From: Planctomycetota bacterium
Lineage (GTDB): Bacteria > Planctomycetota > E44-bin39
Reading direction: 5' to 3'
Length of the DNA stretch: 53,466 nt
Assembly: GCA_004376375.1 (NCBI GenBank)
Contig: SOJX01000062.1
Coordinates: 1 to 53,466, forward strand
The notes beneath the pieces were generated by a model. The model was not told the origin of the DNA, ran no database searches, and saw nothing but the letters and a program-made list of their open reading frames with translations. The position numbers were made by a program, and so were the translations under genes. This document shows positions 6,795-14,737 of the stretch, in pieces. Numbering within the stretch: the first letter of the stretch is position 1; every line of letters begins with the position of its first letter.

Positions 6795-8654
6795 CTACTC
6801 GCCGACGTAAATGGGATTCGGCGGATTCCATGTACTCCACTCGTAGAACCCGCCGTCATAATTCGCGACGTCGGGATAACCCAGCAGGTGCGCGTAGAAG
6901 AAAGGCGTGCTTGATCTCCACCCCGTGCCGCAGTGGAATGCGACTCTCTTGTCCGAGGTAACTCCCGCGTCCTGCCATTTCTTCCTGACCTCGGTATAGC
7001 TTTTGAACGTTCCATCGGCATCGTAATACCAGCCGATATTCTCGACCCATTTGCCGCCCGGGATGCGTCCGTATACGTCAAAGCCCGCGTGCCGCAGGTG
7101 TTCAGGCCTTTCATAATACGGATTGCTCTTGCCGATGTGCTCTTTCCATGCGCGGTTGTCGCCGATTGCCGCATTCTGGTTGTCCAGCATTCCCTGTACT
7201 TCCGGAGTGGTTGCCAGGTATTCGGGATGCACGGGAACCGTCGCCCCGAACGGAACCGGCGTCGGTGTGTTCGCGGAGGTCTCGATGTTACCTCCGTATT
7301 CCTTCCATGCGGGATACCCGCCGTTGAGAATGCGCACATCCTGCACTCCTGCGTACATCAGCGCCCATGCGGTGCGGCATGCCGTCGAGCCGCCGCCGTA
7401 CCCGTAGATTATCACCAGTGTATCTTTTGTAATCCCCATGTTTTCGATAAAGGTCTGAAGGTCTGCATCTGCAAGAAGGTTTCCGTCCGCCGCGCATGTG
7501 TACGGATATGTTGGATAGCCTTGCTCAAGCTCATAAATGTTCAGGTGAATCGCGCCGGGGATATGCCCTGTATCATACTTTGAAGTATTATCCTGGCCTC
7601 TGTTGGACATGGCTTCAACAATTACATATGGCTCACCGTTATATGTCGTCGGCGTGCCCGGAGTCCCCGGGTTCCCGCCCGCGATAAGCTCTTCGACCCA
7701 TGCCGGATAAACAATTTTTTCATATTTGCCCAGCATTTCCATTGGATAAGTTACCGGATCCTCGGCGGCCCATTCGTATATGGAACCGTCGTAATTCGAG
7801 CAGTTTTCATAACCCATGAGCCGGAGTACGAAGTAGGTGAATCCACTGCGAATGCCCCATGTGCCGTAGGAAACCACTTCTTTGTCTTTCGTTATGCCTC
7901 GAGATTCCAACAGGCCTTTGAGGTCGGCGTAGTCCAAAAAAGTCTTGTCTGAATCGAAAAACCATTCATATGGGATTTGAACCGCGCCCGGGACATGACC
8001 GCCGCGTGCCTCGCCGTATAGAGTCCAGCCGTTGTATTCCTTATCAGTCCGGGAGTCGATAAGGGTGAAATCGCCGGCGCCCAACCTGTTCAGAATATGG
8101 TCCTTGTCGGCGAGAGCGTCTGTTTTGATGCCGGCCGTAAAGATGGTGGCGGGAAGTGTATTGGCGGTTGATTCGGTTTTGCCGCCCTGCGCAACCCACT
8201 TGTCAAAACCTCCGTTGAGGATGTGAACGTCTTCGCAGCCGAGGTATTCGAACATCCAGAAAAGACGGCCCGCGTCGCCCCAGCCAGCCGTCGTCGCATC
8301 GTAAATGACTATTGTCGCCTTTTCCGAAATGCCGTCGGCGCCCAGCAGCGTTTCAAGTTCCGACACGGGTTTGAGAATGAAAGAGACGTTGTCGGCATAA
8401 TCGCTCCATTTCATGCTTATCGCGCCCGGTATGTGCGAAGTATCATAGCCGGAGCCACGTGCATCGATTATCGCCAGGTTGCCGGATAAGCTGCGCAACC
8501 GGAGCCAGTCACCGGAGGCCAACAGCCCCGCATTCGGGTAAGTTTGCCTGTAATAAAACGGCTTATGCTTTTTCTTGCAGCCGCCGCCGAGGAACAACCC
8601 CAGCACAATCAGGACGGCCAGGACCGGAAAGCCGAGTTTGAGATTTGGTCGCAT
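6795..8654 (-). CDS. lipoprotein with four tandem rhodanese domains
   Basis: This is a 619-residue lipoprotein (Cys26 after a GGG lipobox, then KKK). It contains four rhodanese-like domains at about residues 45-165, 185-300, 335-465 and 485-610, each with a GHIPGA-like or equivalent turn and a terminal NGGF/NYDG-like motif. At the catalytic cysteine position they read Asp (VIYDATTAG), Gly (SYGTWGIRS), Gly (IYGYGGGST) and Cys575 (FHCGTGWRSS), so only the last domain should transfer sulfur or selenium. The domains look like two fused double-rhodanese sulfurtransferases. AGGAGG precedes the ATG. It has a perfect-consensus promoter and a structured leader related to that of the kelch-rhodanese gene. 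Function beyond sulfurtransferase chemistry is inferred from context. Confidence 0.9.
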   Translation of the reverse strand: MRPNLKLGFPVLAVLIVLGLFLGGGCKKKHKPFYYRQTYPNAGLLASGDWLRLRSLSGNLAIIDARGSGYDTSHIPGAISMKWSDYADNVSFILKPVSELETLLGADGISEKATIVIYDATTAGWGDAGRLFWMFEYLGCEDVHILNGGFDKWVAQGGKTESTANTLPATIFTAGIKTDALADKDHILNRLGAGDFTLIDSRTDKEYNGWTLYGEARGGHVPGAVQIPYEWFFDSDKTFLDYADLKGLLESRGITKDKEVVSYGTWGIRSGFTYFVLRLMGYENCSNYDGSIYEWAAEDPVTYPMEMLGKYEKIVYPAWVEELIAGGNPGTPGTPTTYNGEPYVIVEAMSNRGQDNTSKYDTGHIPGAIHLNIYELEQGYPTYPYTCAADGNLLADADLQTFIENMGITKDTLVIIYGYGGGSTACRTAWALMYAGVQDVRILNGGYPAWKEYGGNIETSANTPTPVPFGATVPVHPEYLATTPEVQGMLDNQNAAIGDNRAWKEHIGKSNPYYERPEHLRHAGFDVYGRIPGGKWVENIGWYYDADGTFKSYTEVRKKWQDAGVTSDKRVAFHCGTGWRSSTPFFYAHLLGYPDVANYDGGFYEWSTWNPPNPIYVGE

Positions 8655-8710
8655 GATAACCCTCCTTTGAATAAAAGTAGACGGTCGTTATGCCATTCAG
8701 GACATAAACG

Positions 8711-8728
8711 GAACCGGCCGCCGGAGGG
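8711..8728 (-). promoter_or_regulatory. conserved anti-Shine-Dalgarno block in leader B
   Basis: The block CCCUCCGG-CG-GCCGGUUC contains CCCUCC, a perfect complement of the GGAGGG ribosome site (about 8661-8666) of the four-rhodanese gene. It matches the block at 6466-6484 and lies at the same distance from the ATG. Confidence 0.55.
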
Positions 8729-8772
8729 CCTGTCTAAAAATGTGTGTGGATAAACTGCGAGAAAGGTCTTCA

Positions 8773-8864
8773 GACCGACCGGCTACTGCAATGGTGTGAG
8801 GTGCACCCGGCACCTCTTGCAGGCGCCGGCTCACAGTTGCATGTTGTAGCTATTCAGTCTCACG
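8773..8864 (-). promoter_or_regulatory. structured leader RNA B, homologous to leader A
   Basis: Stems on the minus strand are GACUGA/UCGGUC, GCUAC/GUAGC, UGCAA/UUGCA, UGUGAG/CUCACA and CCGGCGCCU/AGGUGCCGG with loop GCAAG. The terminal motifs match leader A, but most stem bases differ while pairing is kept. This is the covariation pattern expected of a conserved structured RNA. A CCUG-type hairpin lies 5' of it, as in leader A. Confidence 0.75.
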
Positions 8865-8908
8865 ATACATTCCCTGATATGAACGTATATTCCAGGACAA
8901 CGCGGAGT

Positions 8909-8937
8909 ATTATATAATTGTTACTCCCAATTGTCAA
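8909..8937 (-). promoter_or_regulatory. consensus sigma70 promoter of the four-rhodanese gene
   Basis: On the minus strand TTGACA (8937-8932), 17 bp and TATAAT (8914-8909) match the full consensus. The -35 box lies inside the last codons of selB, so this promoter overlaps the selB stop. It implies very strong transcription unless restrained, which fits control through the leader RNA. Confidence 0.85.
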
Positions 8938-10876
8938 CCGTTTCTATGCGCCACGAACGCGGAGCGTTCGGGAAGAACTCATCGTAAGCGTCGCCCTCCT
9001 TGAGAATTCCCATATCGCGGAACATGAAAAATACTCCGTTGAGACACCTCCAGGGCATTTTTGTAGCTTCTCTTACTTGTTGCTTTTTGATTTTCCTGTG
9101 TTTTCGGGAAAGCTCGAAAAGAATATTCCATGTCTTTTCAAGAAGCCTGGCGTGAAAGTAATCGCGCTTCTGGTAACTCAAGATTCTACCGACGTTTTCC
9201 AGGTATTCAAGTACCGTAGACACCTCCCTCTCATTATCGGGGAAATCCTTAAGCAGGTTTGAAAGTACGGGGGGAGCAAACAGGTTCTTGAGAAAAACCG
9301 CCTCTACTCTGGCCGCCAGATCACAGAGCTTTCTCGGAACTGACAGCCTGTGCTCCGGCAATTTTATCAGGTCTTTTTCTTTCGCCAGTCTGCCTTCTCT
9401 AAAGCATATCGAAAGCGCAAAGCCAAGTGTCTGGTTGGGTAATTTCGTCATGTCCCTCAATGTATTGAGTTCGGCTCCCTCTTTCCACGGCTTCTCGGCA
9501 TGGTAACGTCGCACCGATTCAATCAGCTTTTCTTTCCAGTATTCGATATTCCCATTTGTGAAATAGTGTTTCCCGAAGGCGACAAGTTTGCCTTCTTTAA
9601 TCAACTCGTCGATTATCGGCCTGCATTCCGACTTCAGGATATTTGCCTCGGCAGCGGCCTGTGAAATCGTGAGTCCGCACATACGCGATTTGTTAATCGC
9701 GTAATAAATAGTTTTCCGGGGGTTTCCCAGGCAGGATTCGTAATCCAGTACATTTCTTAGCGTTTCAGCATTACGTCTCAGGCGCCTGCTCTCGGGCCCG
9801 ATGACCGTACCGCCGCCGACAAGGCCAAGTGGCGCTGGAAGGCGAAATATGAATCTATCACCCGAGAAAACCGGAATCGGGCTGTCGGTCATTATCTGGA
9901 CCAGTGCCTGATCGTTGGAAGTTATACTGTTTCCCATCAATAATCTTATTCTTGCAGAGAATTCTCTCGTTCCCAGATAAACCATTCCCTCCTGATAATG
10001 CGTTATACTTCGTGGAAAACTTTTGAGAACCTCGAATCTTGCTGTAAATCCGGTCGCTGCCTCGTGAGTGTCTTTGAATACGATAGCGTCGCCTCTTCTT
10101 ACATCCCGCGTTTTTATTCCGGCTATTGCGATAGCGGTGGAATGTCCGGCCGCTCCCTCTGAAATCTCCTGGAAGTACGCCTGAATCCCGCGAACGCGGC
10201 CGCTTTTTCCGCTGGGTATCGCGATGACTGGATCGTTTACTCCGATGCGTCCAAAATCAGGTATGCCTGAAACGACTGTTCCGATTCCTTTCTTGGAGAA
10301 TACTCTTTGAACATACATGCGGAAAATCCCATCATCCGAGCGCGGTTTCATCTTCAATAACGACCTGTATAACTTCTCCAGAAGATCAGGCAACCCGATT
10401 CCTGTCTTTGAAGAGACATTTATAATTGGTTTCCCGTCAAGAAACGACTCTTTTATGAATTCCTCAACATCCAGGCGCGCCATCTCCAGAAGCTCATCAT
10501 CAACAAGATCGGTTTTCGTAATAACGGTGAAACCGTGCTGAACGCCGAGAAGGCGGCAGACTTCCATGTGAGCCCGGGTCTGGGGCATAATGCCTTCATC
10601 GGCTGCGACAACCAGAATTAAAAAATCTACGCCGGTAGTGCCTGCGATCATGTTCTTCAGATAATCTCGATGCCCCGGCACGTCGATAACGCCGACACGC
10701 CTGCCGTCGGGGAGTTTGAAGTTCGCAAACCCGAAGTCTATTGACAACTGCCGCTGTTTTTCTTCTGACAAACGGTCGGCGTCAATGCCTGTAAAAAGCT
10801 TGACCAGCGCGGTTTTGCCGTGGTCCACATGCCCGGCAGTGCCTACGACCACTCTGTAAATCGCTGAATGGTCCAT
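8921..10876 (-). CDS. selB: selenocysteine-specific translation elongation factor SelB
   Basis: SelB delivers Sec-tRNA to UGA codons on ribosomes by binding the SECIS hairpin in the mRNA. The 651-residue product begins with an EF-Tu-like GTPase: GHVDHGKT at residues 15-22, DVPGH near 65 and TKTD near 120. Beta-barrel domains follow, then a C-terminal region of winged-helix repeats that binds RNA. The ATG at 10876 was chosen because AAAGGGAAAG lies just before it and the GTPase begins a few residues later; the frame stays open to 10999 without homologous sequence. It shows that this organism decodes UGA as selenocysteine. No selA, selD or tRNA-Sec gene was found in the window. Confidence 0.95.
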   Translation of the reverse strand: MDHSAIYRVVVGTAGHVDHGKTALVKLFTGIDADRLSEEKQRQLSIDFGFANFKLPDGRRVGVIDVPGHRDYLKNMIAGTTGVDFLILVVAADEGIMPQTRAHMEVCRLLGVQHGFTVITKTDLVDDELLEMARLDVEEFIKESFLDGKPIINVSSKTGIGLPDLLEKLYRSLLKMKPRSDDGIFRMYVQRVFSKKGIGTVVSGIPDFGRIGVNDPVIAIPSGKSGRVRGIQAYFQEISEGAAGHSTAIAIAGIKTRDVRRGDAIVFKDTHEAATGFTARFEVLKSFPRSITHYQEGMVYLGTREFSARIRLLMGNSITSNDQALVQIMTDSPIPVFSGDRFIFRLPAPLGLVGGGTVIGPESRRLRRNAETLRNVLDYESCLGNPRKTIYYAINKSRMCGLTISQAAAEANILKSECRPIIDELIKEGKLVAFGKHYFTNGNIEYWKEKLIESVRRYHAEKPWKEGAELNTLRDMTKLPNQTLGFALSICFREGRLAKEKDLIKLPEHRLSVPRKLCDLAARVEAVFLKNLFAPPVLSNLLKDFPDNEREVSTVLEYLENVGRILSYQKRDYFHARLLEKTWNILFELSRKHRKIKKQQVREATKMPWRCLNGVFFMFRDMGILKEGDAYDEFFPNAPRSWRIETVDNWE

Positions 10877-11111
10877 GACTTTCCCTTTATCGAAAGGCAG
10901 AACTCTTTTGCGATAATGAGTGGAAATCCCGACGGCTGGAAGCCGGCTTACAGAAGAAGGTCGAAGGTGTTGCCCGGTCCGGCGGCAGGAAATTCCCACG
11001 CATTTATGTGCAAACGCAAACGTTGCGATGCAACCATGCGGCCTGCTCAGCCGAACCGGTAAGTGTTTATTGTTATTGAAATAACCATGAAACTATTTTC
11101 CGCCCAGGGTA

Positions 11112-13061
11112 TCAGGGAATAAAACTGGCAATGAATACATCGTTTGTCCCGTAAGTTGTAAGCGGCATTTCATAAGGCTCACCGTAGCCGAAAACAGGCG
11201 AGCCGTTGAAATGACCGGTAACGAATATGGCACTGCTCCCGGTTGAGATAGAATTATAAATCCAGCTCCAGGCCAGCGCGTTGTAGCCTTCAGATTTCGC
11301 CCACTCGAGAGTTCCGTCAATGTTGTACCTGGCGACGAACATTGCACATTCTTCACCGGTATGGAGAGCTGTTTCGTGCGGGTCATCGGCACCGAAAATT
11401 GCAGCATTGTCAAGGCTTGAAAAACAGCCGGTAACATAAGCAGAGTTATCACCGAAAACAGCGACCGAATATCCGTTTTCTTCTCCGCTGCTTCCGCCGC
11501 TCCTTGCCCATTCCAGGTCGCCGCTCGAATTGTATAAGGCTATGAACATTTCCAGGTTGTCCTGAAGATCAGTGGAGTTGAGCATGATTTCATTGCTCTC
11601 ACCCAACCCGAAAATAGTGGAGCCGTTTATAAATCCTGTGACATAAGCCTTTCCGTCCGGCAGCACTGAAACGCCGTATCCCTTATTAGTGTTGCCGACA
11701 ATTCTGCCCAGCGTGCCTTTTGCCCATGCCAGTGTCCCGTCACTGCTGTAGCGCGCAAGGAATATTTCGCCGTCGTATGGCCCAAGCGGGAATTCCGATG
11801 TCAGGTGTTCCTCGTTGCCTTCACCGATACCGAACCACACCTCATTCAGGAAATAACCGGTGAGCCATGCAGAGCCATCCGAAAGCGTATCAATGCCGTA
11901 GGCTTCCGACCAGACGAGCATCCCACTGTCAGGCCCCCTGGCGTTCTTTGCCCATGCAAGTGTTCCGTTGCCGAAGTATTTGGCTATATAAAGCATGTAT
12001 CCGTCTATCGGAGAATTAGTATAAAGAGTGACTGCTTCCGGTTCGCCTGCTGCAAAGGTGATTCCGGAACTGTTGCTGCCGTAAAACGAGCCCGCAATAT
12101 AGGGGCAACCGTCTGGTGTGGCGGAGAGGGTATAGCAGTAATCCGGTCCGGGGCCGCCCGCATGCCTGGCCCACGCTAACTTGCCGTCTGGATTGTATCT
12201 TGCCAGGAAAATATTCTGGTCGTTAGATGTTGTAAGAATGGTCTGATTTAATTCACCGAAACCGAAGACGGCGTTCCCTTCTATTGTACCGGAAACAAAA
12301 ACCGTGCCGTCAACCAGGGCCGCAATACCATAGCCTGTATCCCAGTTGTTGCCTCCCGCGAATTTCGCCCATGCCAGAGTGCCGTCGGGATTATATTTTG
12401 CCACGAATATATCTACGGCTGAAGAGCAGCTTTCCGTCCCCAAAGTCGTTTCGTTATCGTCGCCTTCGCCGAATGTTACTACGCCTTCGTAATCTCCGGT
12501 AACGAAAGTAGAGCCATCCGGGAGTGCATCTATTCCATACGCATAATCGTCATTGACGCCGCCGGCCTGCCTGACCCAGTTCAGCGATCCGGGTTTTATA
12601 CAGGTTCTGAAACTCCAGATATTGCCTGTTGTATTTCCAAAAGTATTATAAGTATCGATTCTCCAGTAATAGGTGGTCATGCCGTCCATCTCGCCCGGGT
12701 TGAATGTGGTTTCGGCCTGACATCCCATGTCCGTACCGGGTGGTGCAGTACCGAAATAGACCCGATAACCATCGGCATTATCCGCTTCCCAGGAAAGGAC
12801 CTGCCACGTGGAAACGTCAAAAGAATTGTCGTCAGGCGTGGGATTATATGCCTGCGATGGCAGCGAGCTTGTCCCTGTTCCCGTATCCGTTCCAGTCCCC
12901 GTTGACGTACCGGTGCTTGTACTTGTATCTGTGCCGGTGCCGGTTGAAGGCGGTATCCAGAAAAATGGCTTCTTCTTTTTCTTCTTACAGCCGCCGCTGC
13001 ATAGAAAACATGCAATTATCAGGCAGACCGATATGGCAAACGAGAGTAATCTGCTTTTCAT
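11112..13061 (-). CDS. SBBP-type beta-propeller lipoprotein
   Basis: This is a roughly 649-residue lipoprotein with lipobox CSGGC, then six lysines and a Thr/Gly/Ser/Asp repeat linker (variants of TGTGTDTSTSTG). A fibronectin-III-like domain (about residues 60-145, with YYWRIDTYN) precedes many repeats of the form LAWAKxAGG...YGI..LxDGxxFVTGxFxG, typical of SBBP/beta-propeller extracellular proteins. The ATG at 13061 was preferred to 13079 because GGAGG lies eight bases before it. It has its own promoter and a structured leader. It may be a surface adhesin or scaffold. The lysine tract after the lipid cysteine is shared with the two rhodanese lipoproteins. Confidence 0.85.
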   Translation of the reverse strand: MKSRLLSFAISVCLIIACFLCSGGCKKKKKKPFFWIPPSTGTGTDTSTSTGTSTGTGTDTGTGTSSLPSQAYNPTPDDNSFDVSTWQVLSWEADNADGYRVYFGTAPPGTDMGCQAETTFNPGEMDGMTTYYWRIDTYNTFGNTTGNIWSFRTCIKPGSLNWVRQAGGVNDDYAYGIDALPDGSTFVTGDYEGVVTFGEGDDNETTLGTESCSSAVDIFVAKYNPDGTLAWAKFAGGNNWDTGYGIAALVDGTVFVSGTIEGNAVFGFGELNQTILTTSNDQNIFLARYNPDGKLAWARHAGGPGPDYCYTLSATPDGCPYIAGSFYGSNSSGITFAAGEPEAVTLYTNSPIDGYMLYIAKYFGNGTLAWAKNARGPDSGMLVWSEAYGIDTLSDGSAWLTGYFLNEVWFGIGEGNEEHLTSEFPLGPYDGEIFLARYSSDGTLAWAKGTLGRIVGNTNKGYGVSVLPDGKAYVTGFINGSTIFGLGESNEIMLNSTDLQDNLEMFIALYNSSGDLEWARSGGSSGEENGYSVAVFGDNSAYVTGCFSSLDNAAIFGADDPHETALHTGEECAMFVARYNIDGTLEWAKSEGYNALAWSWIYNSISTGSSAIFVTGHFNGSPVFGYGEPYEMPLTTYGTNDVFIASFIP

Positions 13062-13158
13062 GGATTGAACCTCCAGCATCTATAACTTAAAAGGTATGCC
13101 GTTCGGGAAGGAGCTGCTGCCGGATTGATTGTGAATAATTAGCAGAAACGAGATGTGG

Positions 13159-13221
13159 GCGGACCGCCGGCGGCAGAACCTGTTGACCTGGCATAGACGC
13201 TATGCCGGATTGGCAGTCCGC
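13159..13221 (-). promoter_or_regulatory. structured leader RNA C
   Basis: GCGGACUGCC (13221-13212) pairs over ten bases with GGCGGUCCGC (13168-13159). Inside is a perfect 7-bp stem, GGCAUAG/CUAUGCC, with loop CGU. The outer arms GGACUG and GCCGGCGGUCC resemble the ends of leaders A and B, but the interior is shorter. It sits in the long 5' leader of the propeller lipoprotein, so it may be a divergent member of the same family. Confidence 0.5.
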
Positions 13222-13301
13222 GTCATATGCAGTGCAGGTGTTTCATTTTACCGCCTTGGTGTCTTGAGATGATATATTACTTGGTCATTTTTTCCGTAAA
13301 T

Positions 13302-13329
13302 ATTATAAGCACTGGACATGCAAGTTCAA
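13302..13329 (-). promoter_or_regulatory. sigma70-type promoter of the propeller lipoprotein
   Basis: TTGAAC (13329-13324), 16 bp and TATAAT (13307-13302) lie on the minus strand, giving a leader of about 230 nt. In the remaining gap up to the divergent M24 gene (13330-13496) I see nothing further. Confidence 0.65.
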
Positions 13330-13496
13330 AGTAAATAATGTCACGGAAATGTAAAAAATAACCATGCCCGCTATTTACTTTGCAGGATGTATCCATTCTT
13401 CATGGGCTGGAACGGATTTTCACTTGAAGCGAATGTGCCGGCGTGGTAAGCTTCCAGTTCCGATTTTTCAGAGCCATGTAACAGCCCGGAGGCATT

Positions 13497-14726
13497 GTGA
13501 AACACGAGCTTGACAGGCACATGGAAAACGCGGGCGTGGACGCGATTATAATCTCGGGCGCGCCCTCGAAATCCAAGAACATATTCTATTTCACCGGCTT
13601 TGCCAAAATCACGGGCGGGCATATCATTAAAATCCGCGGTAAAGATCCCGTGCTGCTCCACGGCCACATGGAGGTGGACGAGGCGAAGAAAATCGGCATC
13701 GAGCTCATGGATTACCGCGAGTTCGGAATGCTCGAGCTCAGGAAACACGCGCCCGACGATATCACCGGCGACGTCCTGTTCTACCAGAAGCTCTTCAAGA
13801 AGTTCGATATCTCCGGAACCGTCTGGATGGGGATGGAGATGTCGGCCGGTTACGCCTACGAGTTCATGAAGCGGCTCGACCTCGCATGCGTAAACGTTGA
13901 TTTTGTCAGGGATTTTTCAAAGCCGCCCATCGCCCGGGCCCGGGTCACGAAAGATGATTCCGAGATTGATATAATAAAAGACCTCGGCGTGCGGGTCGCG
14001 CGGGTGCATGAAAAGGTCCGCGGATTTCTCGGCTCGCTCACGGAAAAGGACGGCCTTGCCGTAACGTCCTCCGGCGACCCCGTGACGATTGGAGAGTTCA
14101 AGGAGAGCCTGAAAGAATGGTCGCGCGAGGAAGATTTGTTCGTCGGGGTGGATACGATTTTCGCCCAGGGCCGCGACGCGGGTTTCCCCCATTCGCACGG
14201 CGAAGACGACGACAAGCTGGCCGTCGGGAAAACGATTGTTTTCGATTACTTCCCCAGCCAGCCGGGCGGGGGATATTTCTTCGATATAACGCGGACGTAC
14301 TGCCTCGGCCGCGCGCCGGAAAACGTGCAGAAAATCTACGACGACGTTTTCGAAATCCAGAAAAAAGTCTGCGGTTCACTCGAGCTCCAAAAACAGTGCA
14401 GCGAGTACGACCGCATGGTGCTCGACTTCTACGAGGAAAAAGGCTACCCGACTCTCAGGAAAGACACGAAAACCAACAGCGGTTACGTCCATTCCCTCGG
14501 GCACGGCGTCGGGCTGGAACTGCATGAATCGCCCAGCCTGTCCGATTTCTCGAAGAAGGACGAGCCGCTCCAGCCCGGCTACGTCTTTACCGTCGAGCCG
14601 GGCCTGTATTTCCCCGATGAAGGGATGGGGGTACGGATTGAGGACGTCGTCGCCGTCCGCTCCGACGGTACTATCGAAAACCTGACCGACGTTACGAAAG
14701 ACCTGGTAATTCCGCTCAAAGGGTAA
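13497..14726 (+). CDS. M24-family metallopeptidase (Xaa-Pro aminopeptidase-like)
   Basis: This is a 409-residue cytosolic protein with an N-terminal creatinase-like domain (about 1-150) and a C-terminal pita-bread catalytic domain. The five metal ligands expected in M24 peptidases are visible: Asp250 (VFDYF), Asp263 (FFDITRT), His336 (HSLGHGVG), Glu367 (FTVEPG) and Glu382 (VRIEDVV). The GTG start at 13497 has GGAGG four bases upstream. It is followed 11 bp later by murQ, so the two are probably co-transcribed. It likely cleaves N-terminal X-Pro bonds of peptides; related creatinase or dipeptidase activity cannot be excluded. Confidence 0.92.
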   Translation: MKHELDRHMENAGVDAIIISGAPSKSKNIFYFTGFAKITGGHIIKIRGKDPVLLHGHMEVDEAKKIGIELMDYREFGMLELRKHAPDDITGDVLFYQKLFKKFDISGTVWMGMEMSAGYAYEFMKRLDLACVNVDFVRDFSKPPIARARVTKDDSEIDIIKDLGVRVARVHEKVRGFLGSLTEKDGLAVTSSGDPVTIGEFKESLKEWSREEDLFVGVDTIFAQGRDAGFPHSHGEDDDKLAVGKTIVFDYFPSQPGGGYFFDITRTYCLGRAPENVQKIYDDVFEIQKKVCGSLELQKQCSEYDRMVLDFYEEKGYPTLRKDTKTNSGYVHSLGHGVGLELHESPSLSDFSKKDEPLQPGYVFTVEPGLYFPDEGMGVRIEDVVAVRSDGTIENLTDVTKDLVIPLKG

Positions 14727-14737
14727 CCGGTAAACCG

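Noticed and set aside
10920..10999. 80-nt inverted repeat upstream of selB (GUGGGAAU/AUUUCCAC, 8 bp on the minus strand), considered as tRNA-Sec because of the 8-bp stem.
   Set aside because: There is no T-loop of the TTCRA type near the 3' end, no anticodon arm with TCA and no long variable arm, and the length is short. At most it is a leader hairpin of selB.
8921..10999. Longer SelB reading frame starting at 10999.
   Set aside because: The first 41 residues have no SelB homology and contain no ribosome site, whereas ATG 10876 has a good one directly before the GTPase domain.
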